Below, in pieces: positions 8,858 through 18,948 of a stretch of 64,000 bases of DNA. Position numbers and translations under genes: made by a program. This DNA comes from Streptococcus cuniculipharyngis (lineage in GTDB: Bacteria > Bacillota > Bacilli > Lactobacillales > Streptococcaceae): assembly GCF_007859195.1 (NCBI RefSeq), contig NZ_VOHL01000001.1:496001-560000 (forward strand). Direction: 5' to 3'. Under the pieces are notes generated by a model, which worked only from the letters and a program-made list of their open reading frames with translations, was not told the DNA's origin and searched no databases. Position 1 is the first letter of the stretch, and every line of letters starts with the position of its first letter.

Positions 8858-11800
8858 TTAAAGATTAGATTTTCTTCGCTTGCTAATCACTAGCTGACCA
8901 AGAGTCAAACCAGTCAAGACTAACCCTAAAACTAGTAGGTGAGGACTTTGGCGACCAGCTGTCTGAGGTAGGTTTTGTTCCACTACTCTTCTTGAAAGCG
9001 CCCGCTTACCTGTAGCGCTCACTGTCTCCGTCTTGCTAGGAGCGACAAGGGTTACTGACTTAATCCCATTTCCTGATAGATGGGCTTTAGCCGTCACCGA
9101 CATAAGATCTGACTGATCAGTCGGTAAGGGCTGAGCTGACACCAGATAATCTGTCTCAGATACCAGTAGACTTATTTTTTGGTCTTGTTTACGAGCCGGT
9201 GATGTCTCCTGTTCTGTTTTAGGCTCTTGCGATTCCTGATTTAATTGGATATCCGGTGGGCTTGCTTGCTCCTCCTTAAGCTCTTCCGTCTCTTGACTTG
9301 ACGATGCTTGCTCTGAATGTGCTGAATCTCTGCCATCCAATCCTGCGTGAGCCTCAGTTAATTGGGCCAAGGCTTGATCAACCATGTCTTGAGTGGCTTC
9401 TTTTGTTGCTAGAAGTGCTTGCGCCAGCTCCACTGCCTTATCATAAATTACCTTGCTTGTCTCTGAAGCATTTTTATATTTGGCTGCTGTTGCTTTTAGC
9501 AGTGAAGAAAAGCCAACCGCATCGCGAAGAGCTCGGTAATCGGTTTCTTGCCCGTCTAACTCCTCCCTTGCTTGACTAAGACTTGACAGGGCCTGATTAA
9601 CACTAACTTGGCTAGCTTGCTCATCTGCTAAAACAAGTTGAGCCGAACGAACCAAGGTTTCATATTGTACCTGCTTGGTCTTTGTGGCATTGTAATACTG
9701 ATAGTTTGCCAAGATACTTTGGTATTGATCAATCTCTGCTTGCAGGCCACGCCTGTCAGTCGGCTGTCCCTGTAACTTGTCCTTAGCAGTTACTAAAGCA
9801 GCTAAGACAGTATCAATTTCCTCCTGAGTTTGCTTGCTACTTACCGTAGTTTGAGCCAAGGTGAGGGCTTGTTGATAAGCAACCTGTTGGGCTAGATCAG
9901 CGTTATAGTAGGCTGGTGTTTTTTCTACATTAAGAAGCGCTGCTAATTGAGCGAGGAGCTCTCTTTTATCTAAAAGGGTCAATGTTTTGACATTGGCTTT
10001 ATCAGCCAAAACAGATACGGTTAAATCTTCCAAAAATTCATAGCCTTCTGGTAAATTAACGACCAGCTTGTACTCACCTAGCGGAACAAATTTGCCATAG
10101 TCTGTTTTAGAATATTTAGCATTTGGTAGAATCAATAGTTGGCCTTCAGGGGTTTCCAAGCCAAGGCTTGATCCTACTGGCAACTGTTTATCAACATCAA
10201 CCAAAAGACTGGCCTTATCTCTGACTGTGACATAGAAATTAATAGCTTCCTTACTATTTTTTTCATCAATGGTCACTGTTACCTTAGTCTCTCCGGCTAC
10301 AGTAGCCCACTCCTTATTATAAAGGAAAAGGTCAAAGGTATAGGTCCCAAATGGTAACATCAAGGTCTGTTTATCTCCCGCATAACGAGGAAGTTCAGTA
10401 ACAAGATTTCCCGCCTGATCTCTGACCGCATAAGAAAATTCAACTGGTGTCGCTTGGTTGGTCTCCTTATCAAGCATGTTGACCGTCACAAGCCCCCTAT
10501 CATTGCCAATGCTAAGTAAATCTTGAACCTTGGCATAAGTGACATTACCTGCGAAATCTTCCACTGTGTAATAAAACTTAGACAAGTCGGCCAAGTCCAA
10601 AGGAAGCGTAAAGGAGCCATCTGTATTTCGAGCAACAAATACCTTATTATCTGCAACGCTTGCTCCTCCATTTTCCGTCAGGCTAACAAGAGTTGTTTGA
10701 CCTGATTCATCTGCCACCAAATAAAAGACCTGCTCTCTAAAAATACCTGACTCTCCCCTGTCCAAAGCCTTTCTAGCTCGGAAATTAAAGGTCTTATCAT
10801 CATAGGTTGCCGTGGTTATCACCGGAGCTTGACGATCCACAATCACATCAAAAATCATGGTTTGTTGATCTGCCCCTGGCACTTCTGATGAATAGGTTAA
10901 CACGTACTGGTATTTACCATCAGGCAAATCACTACCTTCCTGATCCTTACCTGCCCACTCTGTTGCGGTAATCAGGCTAGATTTTTCTAACTCTGGGTTA
11001 TCTGCATAAAAATTCTTGTTCCCCGCCTGAGGCTTGCTTGTCCACAAGGGGTTTTGACGCTCTAGATCAGTCGCTGCATAAACACTAGCCACTAAGTTGG
11101 TGTAATTTCTCAAAAAGACCCCTCTAAAGGCAAGTGAATCCTGATTATTATCACCATTCGGCGACAGTGCCAAGTGAGGTTTACCAGTTTCATCTAATTG
11201 CAATACAAAACGACCAGCTTCATTTTTAAACGTTCCCAGGGCTTTCAGTTTAAAATCACTTCTGTCATCAGTTGAATAAATCAACTCTGTCTGCCCAGTA
11301 ACTAGGCCTGTATAGTGCTGACCTTCCTCAAGTACTCTCGCTTCATCTGCTACCGGCTCAAAATAAAAGCCTCCCTTGCCATCTGCTAACAAGTTATAAA
11401 TTGGCTCTTCAACCACTGGGAGATTTTGGAAGGCTCCGCGGAAACCAACGTAAGGAATGCTGACCAAATCACTACCGTCAGTGGCATCCGTAAACCGAAC
11501 AAAACCTTCTAAAAAGTAACCATTTTTCATCAAACCAAGTAATTCCTCACGAAAAGTTGAGGCATCAACCGTAATCCTTACCGTGGTTGATTGATTAGCT
11601 TTGACAGTAAGGCGCCCACCCGGAATTTCTGCAAGGGCGCGTGGGGCTAGCGTAATGAATCCGTCAGCTACCGTGTCCGTATTTAAATGTGTGACATAAT
11701 CTAAGGTCCGATCTTCTTGACTAAGGTTATGGATTGTTAGGTCAAAACTAAATTGATCCTCAACATTACCCAGAGTAACACTACTATATCCCTCTTCTCC

Positions 11801-13738
11801 CGTTAGGTAAAGTTGACGAGAGATGGCTGCCGCCGTATCCATGATTCCGGCTCCTTGTTGTCTTGGAGACGTGTAGGCTCCTGTCTCCTGATTAACGTGA
11901 GGTTGAGCAGTGGACATTAAGAGGTGTTTAATCAAGGCCTCAATTTCTTGTGCTGTTTTTTCAGGATATTGGGTTTGAAGGTGTTGTTTTACCAATACTG
12001 CTGCTCCAGCCACATGGGGGGCCGCCATACTTGTACCACTCATGCTCCCATAATCATTGTCATTGATTGCCGCATAGATAAAACCACCCGGAGCACTCAA
12101 ATCTGGCTTAAGTTCTCCATCAGCAGATAGGCCCCAACTGGTAAAATCAGACAAACGACCTGCCTGCGGATTTGCCTCTTTGACCGATTCATTATTCAAT
12201 TGAATCTTATAAGCATTTGCTGCGAGAGCCTCCCCAAATTCATAAGGAATAAAGAGCGATGGTACCACAAAGCCTGCCTCTTCTAAAGACATGGTAATAT
12301 TAGCTTCCCCTGGCCGATTATTATAAACCACGACCCCAATCGCACCAGCTGCTGCCGCATTAGCAATTTTTTCGGTGAAAGTAATCTCTCCTCGTTTGAT
12401 AAGGGCCAGTTTTCCTGTCAAATCCAAACCATCAAAATCTGTTGGCAGCCCTAGACCTGCGGCAACATACTCATAGATCCTCCCTTCCTCAAATTTTAAG
12501 TCACTTTTATCTGGATTAGCAAAAGAACTTCTACCATAATTCAATTCTGCATTGTCTTCCAATCCGAGAATGTTCAAGACCTTATTAGCCATGGTTGTAT
12601 TGTTGTAAGAGGCAACAGAAATAACATCACGCGCTGTTGACGGATTGCTAACCAAGCCATAATCAGGATTTTCCGCTGCTGGCAAAGAATGACCGGAACC
12701 AAAGGCACCATCATTTCCAGCAGAAATAACCACCGTGACTCCAGATTTTCTTGCCAGTTCAATGGCTGCGGTCACTGTTTCATCCATATTGACCACGGAG
12801 CCATTTGCCCCTCCCAAACTTAGGTTAATACTATCTGCCCCCAATTTGACAGCATCCTCGATGGCTCGAACATAGAGGGCCGGATTGGTCGTTTGATTTA
12901 GATCAGAAAAGACACGCATAAACATCACTTGGGCTTCGGGCGCAACCCCATAAATCAACTCACCAGCCACTTCTTTACTTGGATTTCCCGTTGCAATCCC
13001 CGTAACGTGCATGCCATGAGATCTTTTTTCTTCTTCCTTGAGTTTGTTATTGACATCAACATAGTTATGACCAAAGACAACTTTATCGTTATACCATTGC
13101 CCGTAGTCAATCCCTGCTGCAACCTTAGCCACTTCTAACTCTTCTTTGGTCTTATATTTAGCCTTTGACAGATCAGAAATCCGCAAGGCATCATGGTCAA
13201 CATCTAACCCCGAGTCAATAATAGCAACAACCTGCCCTTCCCCTTTGTAGCCACTTTGCCAAACTTGAGGAACGGTTACAATGGTATTACTATCAATATT
13301 TTGTGGACTGGCCTCTTCAGCCTTAGCCTGTGGAGCTTGATAGCCGACTGCTACTACTTGGGCACTGGTTTCAGTCTCTGAATCACGTCTTGTTTCTGTG
13401 TTTCCCTGAACCAAACTGGTCTCAGTAGCCACTTGAGCTAGTTTTGCCTCTTCCACAGGAGTTGGAGATGGAGCAAGAACTGGACTTTCATCAGCCACTA
13501 CTGCCATGGTCGATTCTTGTTTGTCACCTAAGACCACTTGATTTTCCACTTGGCTAGCCAGGAGCGGCACCTCTTGAATAGTGGTGTCAGAAACCGTCAG
13601 CTGAGTCGTCGTTTCTGCCGGTTGCAAGTCATCAGCAGCAACACTAGGCTGACCGGCCAATAAAAAAACTGCACCCAAAAGAACGGATACAGTACCAATC
13701 TTATATTTCCGAAGTGAAAACGTTTCTTTTCTTATCAT
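8858..13738 (-). CDS. Wall-anchored S8 subtilisin-family serine protease with PA, Fn3-like and FIVAR-like domains
   Basis: Secreted, sortase-anchored protease of 1626 residues, related to streptococcal C5a-peptidase, PrtS and SspA-type proteins. I place the start at ATG 13738 because GGGGG lies just upstream. A YSIRK-like signal (FSLRKYKIGTVSVLLGAVFL) opens it. The triad is Asp175 (AIIDSGLD), His241 (RSHGMHVTGI) and Ser570 (MSGTSMAAPHVAGA), with oxyanion Asn342 (SAGNDG). A PA-like insert spans about 425-515, an Fn3-like domain follows about 655, and three FIVAR-like helical repeats end near 1460. The anchor is LPQTAG with a hydrophobic helix and KRRKSNL tail. A cre-like TGAAAACGTTTCTT lies in the first codons. 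The natural substrate is unknown. Confidence 0.92.
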   Translation of the reverse strand: MIRKETFSLRKYKIGTVSVLLGAVFLLAGQPSVAADDLQPAETTTQLTVSDTTIQEVPLLASQVENQVVLGDKQESTMAVVADESPVLAPSPTPVEEAKLAQVATETSLVQGNTETRRDSETETSAQVVAVGYQAPQAKAEEASPQNIDSNTIVTVPQVWQSGYKGEGQVVAIIDSGLDVDHDALRISDLSKAKYKTKEELEVAKVAAGIDYGQWYNDKVVFGHNYVDVNNKLKEEEKRSHGMHVTGIATGNPSKEVAGELIYGVAPEAQVMFMRVFSDLNQTTNPALYVRAIEDAVKLGADSINLSLGGANGSVVNMDETVTAAIELARKSGVTVVISAGNDGAFGSGHSLPAAENPDYGLVSNPSTARDVISVASYNNTTMANKVLNILGLEDNAELNYGRSSFANPDKSDLKFEEGRIYEYVAAGLGLPTDFDGLDLTGKLALIKRGEITFTEKIANAAAAGAIGVVVYNNRPGEANITMSLEEAGFVVPSLFIPYEFGEALAANAYKIQLNNESVKEANPQAGRLSDFTSWGLSADGELKPDLSAPGGFIYAAINDNDYGSMSGTSMAAPHVAGAAVLVKQHLQTQYPEKTAQEIEALIKHLLMSTAQPHVNQETGAYTSPRQQGAGIMDTAAAISRQLYLTGEEGYSSVTLGNVEDQFSFDLTIHNLSQEDRTLDYVTHLNTDTVADGFITLAPRALAEIPGGRLTVKANQSTTVRITVDASTFREELLGLMKNGYFLEGFVRFTDATDGSDLVSIPYVGFRGAFQNLPVVEEPIYNLLADGKGGFYFEPVADEARVLEEGQHYTGLVTGQTELIYSTDDRSDFKLKALGTFKNEAGRFVLQLDETGKPHLALSPNGDNNQDSLAFRGVFLRNYTNLVASVYAATDLERQNPLWTSKPQAGNKNFYADNPELEKSSLITATEWAGKDQEGSDLPDGKYQYVLTYSSEVPGADQQTMIFDVIVDRQAPVITTATYDDKTFNFRARKALDRGESGIFREQVFYLVADESGQTTLVSLTENGGASVADNKVFVARNTDGSFTLPLDLADLSKFYYTVEDFAGNVTYAKVQDLLSIGNDRGLVTVNMLDKETNQATPVEFSYAVRDQAGNLVTELPRYAGDKQTLMLPFGTYTFDLFLYNKEWATVAGETKVTVTIDEKNSKEAINFYVTVRDKASLLVDVDKQLPVGSSLGLETPEGQLLILPNAKYSKTDYGKFVPLGEYKLVVNLPEGYEFLEDLTVSVLADKANVKTLTLLDKRELLAQLAALLNVEKTPAYYNADLAQQVAYQQALTLAQTTVSSKQTQEEIDTVLAALVTAKDKLQGQPTDRRGLQAEIDQYQSILANYQYYNATKTKQVQYETLVRSAQLVLADEQASQVSVNQALSSLSQAREELDGQETDYRALRDAVGFSSLLKATAAKYKNASETSKVIYDKAVELAQALLATKEATQDMVDQALAQLTEAHAGLDGRDSAHSEQASSSQETEELKEEQASPPDIQLNQESQEPKTEQETSPARKQDQKISLLVSETDYLVSAQPLPTDQSDLMSVTAKAHLSGNGIKSVTLVAPSKTETVSATGKRALSRRVVEQNLPQTAGRQSPHLLVLGLVLTGLTLGQLVISKRRKSNL

Positions 13739-13877
13739 ATCATGACCCCCTATTTTATTTTTCACAACATTGGTCTCCCAATACATCTATTAAATCATAA
13801 AGCCTTAAATTTGTCTAGTCTATTCTGAATCTTTTTAACCAGCCATGTCTAGAAAGACTCCCAAGCTAATTCTTACT

Positions 13878-13914
13878 AAAAAACATACCCCATTAGCCAA
13901 CTAATGAGGTATGT
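13878..13914 (-). terminator. Terminator after yihY
   Basis: Perfect 14-bp inverted repeat (ACATACCCCATTAG / CTAATGAGGTATGT) with a 4-base loop. On the minus strand it is followed by a T-rich run. It separates the map-yihY operon from the protease gene. Confidence 0.88.
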
Positions 13915-13956
13915 TCTATAACGAGCTAATTTCTCAAATCCACACTAACTAGGACC

Positions 13957-14922
13957 TTAGTGATTGTCACCACTCGCTTCTTTACTACTTGTTGCATGAT
14001 TGGTTGAAGGCTCCTCACCAACTCCTTGTAAAAGAGCCTTAACATCGCCACGCCGGCTTTCAAGGTTGCCCTGAGATAGATTTTGTAAGGTAGCATTAAA
14101 GACCGCTCCTGTAATCAAAATCCTAGCCAAAACAATAAACCAAGCCATAATAACTAGTGCGACCACCGATCCAAACACCCTCAAATCACCCAGACGTTCA
14201 AGCTGTTTAGCTACATAGGCACCTAGCAGATTATTCAAAAAAATAATCACAAAACTGGTCAGGACAGTTCCTGGTAAGATGTAGCGAATTTTCTTGATTT
14301 TGACATTGGGCAAAATAAAATATAAGACACCAATACCAATAAAAATAATCAAACCAAGGAGGGGCTGGGTCAACTTTAAGGCCAAATCAGCCATATCTCC
14401 CAAGGGATAACGACGGTTAATCACCTGTAAAATAGCTTCAGAAAATGTCGTCAACATCAAGGCAAAGGTCAAAAGAAAGAGAATTAACAAACTGGTCAAG
14501 ATACCAATGGCATAACTAATCACAAAATCTCGGTGGGGTGAAGCCTGATAAACCTTGTTAACTGCTTTTTGCAGAGAGGTCAGGCTCTTTGTCATGGTCC
14601 ACAATCCTGTTATTGTTGCGATCCCCAAAATTCCTTGGGCTGGTTTCGCAAAAATAGTTCGTACCACTCCCTGAGTCATTTGGTAAAGTTGAGGTGGCAG
14701 ATTGGTTTCCATCATCTCCAAAATATCAGACACATTGATGGGCAGATAAGGCACCAAATTAGCCACGATAACTAAGAGTGGAAAAGCGGTCAGCATAAGA
14801 TAATAGGCGACCGCAACACTTGATAAATCCATCTCTGCACTCTGGTAGTGACTGATAAAGGTTTGGAGAGGGCGCCAGGTCAGCAACTCTTGTAACCGAC
14901 TGCCCAAGGTTTTCTTCTCCAT
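13957..14922 (-). CDS. YihY/BrkB family membrane protein
   Basis: Inner-membrane protein of 321 residues with about six hydrophobic segments (for example VAVAYYLMLTAFPLLVIVAN near the N-terminus), matching the YihY/virulence factor BrkB family. Its transport role is undefined. I choose ATG 14922: GAGGAGAG lies 11 bases upstream and the map stop codon is immediately adjacent. An upstream GTG at 14943 lacks a ribosome site. The tail after about residue 285 is hydrophilic. Last gene of the GNAT-spxR-map-yihY unit. Confidence 0.85.
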   Translation of the reverse strand: MEKKTLGSRLQELLTWRPLQTFISHYQSAEMDLSSVAVAYYLMLTAFPLLVIVANLVPYLPINVSDILEMMETNLPPQLYQMTQGVVRTIFAKPAQGILGIATITGLWTMTKSLTSLQKAVNKVYQASPHRDFVISYAIGILTSLLILFLLTFALMLTTFSEAILQVINRRYPLGDMADLALKLTQPLLGLIIFIGIGVLYFILPNVKIKKIRYILPGTVLTSFVIIFLNNLLGAYVAKQLERLGDLRVFGSVVALVIMAWFIVLARILITGAVFNATLQNLSQGNLESRRGDVKALLQGVGEEPSTNHATSSKEASGDNH

Positions 14923-14923
14923 C

Positions 14924-15784
14924 TTAATAGGTTCTCTCCTCACCTTGGCTGGTCAAGATTTTTGGCCCATCCTTAGTGACGACAAACTGGTGCTCATACT
15001 GACAAGACAGACCTCCGTCCAAGGTTTTATGGGCCCAACCCGTTTTCAAATCCGTATCAATTTCCCAAGTTCCTGTGTTAATCATTGGCTCAATGGTTAG
15101 GACCATGCCTTCACGCAAACGCAGGCCACGACCTGCCACACCATAGTGGGGCACCATTGGCTCCTCATGCATGGTTGGGCCAACTCCATGCCCCACCAAA
15201 TCACGCACCACGCCATAGCCACGACTTTCGGCATAGTCTTGAATGGCTGCTCCAATATCACCCAAGCGATTGCCCACAACAGCTTGTTCAATCCCCTTAT
15301 AGAGGCACTCACGCGTGACCGCCATCAGATCTTTGACTTCTTCTGACACTTGACCAACCGCGTAAGCCCAACAAGAGTCTGCCACCCCTCCCTTGTAGGA
15401 TTGGGTATACTGTTTCATTTGGGCAACATTGTCAAAATCCAACTTGGCAACATCCACTACTGACTTATCCAAAGGCTCACTGAGCACCATATCTACCTTA
15501 AGCAAGTCCCCTTCTTGAAGCATATAATGACGGGGAAAGGCGTGGGCAACTTCGTCATTGAGTCCACAACAAGTCGCATAGGGATAATCCATCACACTAC
15601 CATCTACCCCAATCTGTAAGGGGAGGACATTTTCTTCCTTGCAGCGTCTGCGGACAAATTCTTCAATCTCCCACATGTCAAGACCTGGCTTAATCAAGTC
15701 ACGCAAAGCCACATGGATACTGGTCAAAACCTTACTAGCACGTTCCATGGCTTCAATTTCACGAGTGGATTTTAATGTCATCAT
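14924..15784 (-). CDS. map: Methionine aminopeptidase, type I
   Basis: Removes the initiator methionine from nascent proteins in the cytoplasm. It is 286 residues with the pita-bread fold. Metal and active-site residues are in LLKVDMVLSEP, VVDVAKLD, GHGVGPTMHEEPMVP, LTIEPMIN and QYEHQFVVT. The streptococcal form is longer than E. coli Map (264). It starts 15 bases after spxR. Confidence 0.95.
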   Translation of the reverse strand: MMTLKSTREIEAMERASKVLTSIHVALRDLIKPGLDMWEIEEFVRRRCKEENVLPLQIGVDGSVMDYPYATCCGLNDEVAHAFPRHYMLQEGDLLKVDMVLSEPLDKSVVDVAKLDFDNVAQMKQYTQSYKGGVADSCWAYAVGQVSEEVKDLMAVTRECLYKGIEQAVVGNRLGDIGAAIQDYAESRGYGVVRDLVGHGVGPTMHEEPMVPHYGVAGRGLRLREGMVLTIEPMINTGTWEIDTDLKTGWAHKTLDGGLSCQYEHQFVVTKDGPKILTSQGEERTY

Positions 15785-15799
15785 TTGGAAAAACTCCTT

Positions 15800-17083
15800 T
15801 TAGTCTACTTTACTGGTAATAATCGCCTTCCCCACCTCTTTTTTATCAACTAGCAGGGTATAGTCTATAACCTGCTTGCTTGTGGAAAAAACCGGTCTTG
15901 CCTGGATAACTAATTGAGCCCCAAGCAAAATCTCCTCTAACCAGTATATCATCATTTGCTCAATAATGATATGATTTTGACATACTTCATGGGTAATTTT
16001 TCCAGTCATCAGGGTCAATAATTCGGTCAAAGCAGCCTTAGAAAACTGCCCCCTAGCATCTAGCATCCATGGCTCAATGACAAGACTAAAGTTATTCCTG
16101 TCTCTGACTAATTGGCTCAGTAAGGTCGGCCGAGCATGCCCCAACAATGGCTGATAGGCTGGTTGCATTAAGTTTTCCATGACCTGCCTCCTCGTCACCA
16201 CCCCAAGCAAGACCTGCTGCTCATCTATTACCGGTAACATGTCAAAGTCTTCCAGAATCATGATTTGACTAATCTTATCCAGGCCTTCTGCCAAACAGGT
16301 CGAAACAGGATTTTCTGACATGAGTTTGGTTAATGAGACCTTACTTGTGTAACCCACAATATCCCTCAGGCTAATAACCCCAATAATTTTCCCCTGCCCA
16401 TTAACCAAAGGAAAACGCACTCGGTTGGTTGCCTTTTTTAAGGCCAAATAATCTGCCACTGTCGCCGTCTCTCCCAGAAACCCATAGGACTCCTTGCTCT
16501 GATAAATATCAGCGATTCGTTTCGTCTGACTCTGGACACTAGCTATGGTAAAGGCCTGGTGAATCAGGGTCGCTACTGTAAACGTGTCATGATGACTAAC
16601 CATGATTGGAATGGCCAGGCCATCTGCCAAGTCCCTAATCCTCGCTTCAACCGGAAAACCACCTGTCACTAAAATCGCATTGCCCATCTCCAAAGCTAAC
16701 TCCTGAATATCAGTTCGATCACCGACAATCAGCAGCCCCCCTCTAGCCAAATGGGGGCGAATATTTTCCTTGGTCATAGCACCAATCGCAAAACGGCTAA
16801 ATTCCTTTTCCAACCCTTGGTGACCCGCAACAATCACCGATTCACTAATTTGAGCAATTTCAGCATAGCGCAACTGGTCAAATCGCAAGCCCTGCTTTTG
16901 ATGAATACGGACGGTTCCACTCCTAGGATGGGTCTCTACCAGCCCACGATTTTCTGCTTCCTTGATCGCCCGGTAGGCAGTTCCGTCACTAACATTCAAA
17001 CGACTAGCGATACGACGTACACTGACCCTTTTACCAACCGCTAGATTTTCCAAATAATCCAATATCTCCTGATGTTTACTCAT
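15800..17083 (-). CDS. spxR: SpxR-type regulator: HTH, DRTGG, paired CBS and HotDog domains
   Basis: Cytoplasmic transcription factor of 427 residues with an uncommon domain order. An N-terminal winged helix-turn-helix (KRVSVRRIASRLNVSDGTAY, about 18-37) comes first, then a DRTGG-type domain (about 70-180), two CBS motifs (about 195-305; MSENPVSTCLAEG and MLPVIDEQQVLLGVVTRRQV), and a thioesterase-like HotDog domain. This matches pneumococcal SpxR, which activates spxB, and B. subtilis YtoI. CBS domains usually bind adenine nucleotides, so energy sensing is plausible. It overlaps the GNAT gene by 8 bases; a strong cre-like site precedes the operon. Confidence 0.85.
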   Translation of the reverse strand: MSKHQEILDYLENLAVGKRVSVRRIASRLNVSDGTAYRAIKEAENRGLVETHPRSGTVRIHQKQGLRFDQLRYAEIAQISESVIVAGHQGLEKEFSRFAIGAMTKENIRPHLARGGLLIVGDRTDIQELALEMGNAILVTGGFPVEARIRDLADGLAIPIMVSHHDTFTVATLIHQAFTIASVQSQTKRIADIYQSKESYGFLGETATVADYLALKKATNRVRFPLVNGQGKIIGVISLRDIVGYTSKVSLTKLMSENPVSTCLAEGLDKISQIMILEDFDMLPVIDEQQVLLGVVTRRQVMENLMQPAYQPLLGHARPTLLSQLVRDRNNFSLVIEPWMLDARGQFSKAALTELLTLMTGKITHEVCQNHIIIEQMMIYWLEEILLGAQLVIQARPVFSTSKQVIDYTLLVDKKEVGKAIITSKVD

Positions 17084-17630
17084 CGCTATAATCCCTTCTC
17101 CTCAGAACAAAAGCCTTGTATCGCCTAGTCTTGCGACTATGACGGTCACTTCCTTTAAATTGGCCAAGTTCCTGAAAGCCTGCTTTCTGGGCCACCCGTT
17201 GACTAGCTAGATTCTCTAGATGCGTCACAATGTTCAACTCCGCCAGGCCGAACTCCTGAAAACTTAAAAAACTAATGGTCTTAACCACCTGGGTCGCATA
17301 GCCTTGACCCCAGGACTCTCTTCTAATAAAATAGGCCAAGTCTGCCTTTTTATCAGCCCAAGATAGATTTTCTAGCCGAATTGCTCCTAGTAAGGTACCG
17401 GTTTTCTTTTCTTCAATCGCCCAAATGCCTAAAGGATTTTTCAAAAAATCATGAACAAACACATAGTCACTCTCAAGGACCGTCAAACCTTGCGGAAAAA
17501 TAAACGGCAATGGCTCTGCGGCAGTGCTAATCTCCAAAAATTCCTGCCGGTCGTTAAATAGAAAAGGACGTAAAAGAAGGTCTTTCGTTTCAATTAAAGA
17601 AAATTCTGCTAGCTTCATCCAGATATCCAT
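17076..17630 (-). CDS. GNAT family N-acetyltransferase (RimJ/RimL type)
   Basis: Cytoplasmic acetyltransferase of 184 residues. It has the family start ETKDLLLRPFLFND and the acetyl-CoA loop RRESWGQGYATQVVKTIS, then LAELNIVTHLENLASQRVAQ typical of RimJ/L proteins. The substrate is unknown. The ATG at 17630 has an extended -10 box ending 6 bases upstream; an in-frame ATG at 17618 is the alternative start. It leads the spxR-map-yihY operon. Confidence 0.85.
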   Translation of the reverse strand: MDIWMKLAEFSLIETKDLLLRPFLFNDRQEFLEISTAAEPLPFIFPQGLTVLESDYVFVHDFLKNPLGIWAIEEKKTGTLLGAIRLENLSWADKKADLAYFIRRESWGQGYATQVVKTISFLSFQEFGLAELNIVTHLENLASQRVAQKAGFQELGQFKGSDRHSRKTRRYKAFVLRRRDYSDE

Positions 17631-17636
17631 AACCTT

Positions 17637-17645
17637 ATTATATCA
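17637..17645 (-). promoter_or_regulatory. Extended -10 box of the GNAT-spxR-map-yihY operon
   Basis: Minus-strand TGATATAAT ends at 17637, 6 bases before the annotated ATG (17630). This predicts a leaderless or near-leaderless transcript. Confidence 0.6.
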
Positions 17646-17671
17646 AATTTAAGCATTTTAAGCACAAAATA

Positions 17672-17685
17672 TGTTAACGTTTTCA
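17672..17685. promoter_or_regulatory. Candidate cre (CcpA) site upstream of the GNAT-spxR operon
   Basis: TGTTAACGTTTTCA matches 13 of 14 positions of TGNAANCGNTNNCA. It lies about 30 bases upstream of the -10 box, so CcpA could affect this operon in carbon catabolite control. SpxR works in pyruvate metabolism in pneumococcus, which makes the link reasonable. Confidence 0.55.
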
Positions 17686-17697
17686 CAAAAAATCGCC

Positions 17698-17727
17698 GTA
17701 AAAAGACCCTGCCCAAGACAGAGTCTT
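17698..17727 (-). terminator. Terminator after thiI
   Basis: A 9-bp stem (AAGACTCTG / CAGGGTCTT on the minus strand, one U-G pair) followed by T5, just beyond the thiI stop codon. Confidence 0.8.
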
Positions 17728-17733
17728 CATCAT

Positions 17734-18948
17734 TTATAACAGGACATTAATTAAGTCATCAACTTGGTCTTCTTGACCCTGTGGAGTGATTTCTGTCACC
17801 TTAATTCCCTCAACTGCTCGTGCCACCAAGCCCTCAACATCCAAACGAGCTTCATACTGCTCCACATGTTTGAGCTTAGGATTGGTTTTAGGACGGTCTG
17901 GTGCAAAAATGGTACAACAATCTTCAAAGGGTTGGATGGAAATGTCAAAGGTATCAATCTTCTGAGCCAACTCAATGATTTCCAACTTGTCCATGGTAAC
18001 CACTGGACGAATGACTGGCGTGTTTGTTACAGCGTTGATGGCCTGCATACTCTCCAAGGTCTGGCTGGCAACCTGTCCCAAACTTTCACCATTGACAATA
18101 ATCAAACCTGACCGCTGTTCTCGAATGGCATCTGTAATCCGCATCATAAAGCGACGGGTCAGGGTCATCAGATAAGCTTCAGGAGCTTTTTCCTTGATTT
18201 CTTCCTGAATTTCGGTAAACGGCACCTCAATAAACTGAATATGACCACCAAATTTAGTCAATTTACGCGTCAGGTCATGGGCTTTTTTCAAGGCTCCCGG
18301 ACTGGTGTAGGGTGGGCTAGCAAAATGCACTGCCTCAATCTCTACCCCACGTTTCAAGGCCAAATAACCTGCTACTGGCGAGTCAATCCCACCAGATAAC
18401 ATAAGCATTCCCCTACCAGATGTTCCGACAGGTAAGCCCCCAGCTCCCTTGACCTCCTCATGGGAAAGATAAGCAGCATCATCACGAATTTCCACCTTGA
18501 GCGTCACATCAGGTTTTTTCATTTGAGCTTGAATGGTTGGCAGAACCTCAACAACAGCCCCACCCAGGGTCTGATTTAGTTCACGCGTATCCAAATCAAA
18601 ACTATGGTCACTGCGTTTAGTGGCAATCTTGAAGGTCATGCCCTCACGATAAAGGCCTTGCATGATGTCCTGCACCGCCTTTTTCAAAACCACCACATCC
18701 TTTTCCACCTTATAAACTGGGGAAAAAGCCTGAATACCGAAAACTTCTTTCAAGGCTTCTGCCACCGCCTGATAATCGGCTCCATGAAGATAGACATGAG
18801 CCCGGTCACGGTCAGCCGTGACTTTGACAGAGGGATAACGACTTAGTACATGTTGGATATTCCGCTTTAGTTGATTGATAAAACGCATACGGTTTTTGCC
18901 CTTGGTGGACAATTCACCATAGCGCACCATGATTTCAGCGTATTGCAT
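17734..18948 (-). CDS. thiI: tRNA uracil 4-sulfurtransferase ThiI
   Basis: Makes 4-thiouridine at tRNA position 8. It is 404 residues: an N-terminal ferredoxin-like and THUMP region (to about 165), then a PP-loop ATPase domain with [17 protein letters not shown]. It stops before the rhodanese domain of E. coli ThiI, as usual in Firmicutes, so sulfur transfer relies on the partner desulfurase. Its ATG overlaps that gene's TAA by one base, so the two are translationally coupled. Confidence 0.95.
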   Translation of the reverse strand: MQYAEIMVRYGELSTKGKNRMRFINQLKRNIQHVLSRYPSVKVTADRDRAHVYLHGADYQAVAEALKEVFGIQAFSPVYKVEKDVVVLKKAVQDIMQGLYREGMTFKIATKRSDHSFDLDTRELNQTLGGAVVEVLPTIQAQMKKPDVTLKVEIRDDAAYLSHEEVKGAGGLPVGTSGRGMLMLSGGIDSPVAGYLALKRGVEIEAVHFASPPYTSPGALKKAHDLTRKLTKFGGHIQFIEVPFTEIQEEIKEKAPEAYLMTLTRRFMMRITDAIREQRSGLIIVNGESLGQVASQTLESMQAINAVTNTPVIRPVVTMDKLEIIELAQKIDTFDISIQPFEDCCTIFAPDRPKTNPKLKHVEQYEARLDVEGLVARAVEGIKVTEITPQGQEDQVDDLINVLL

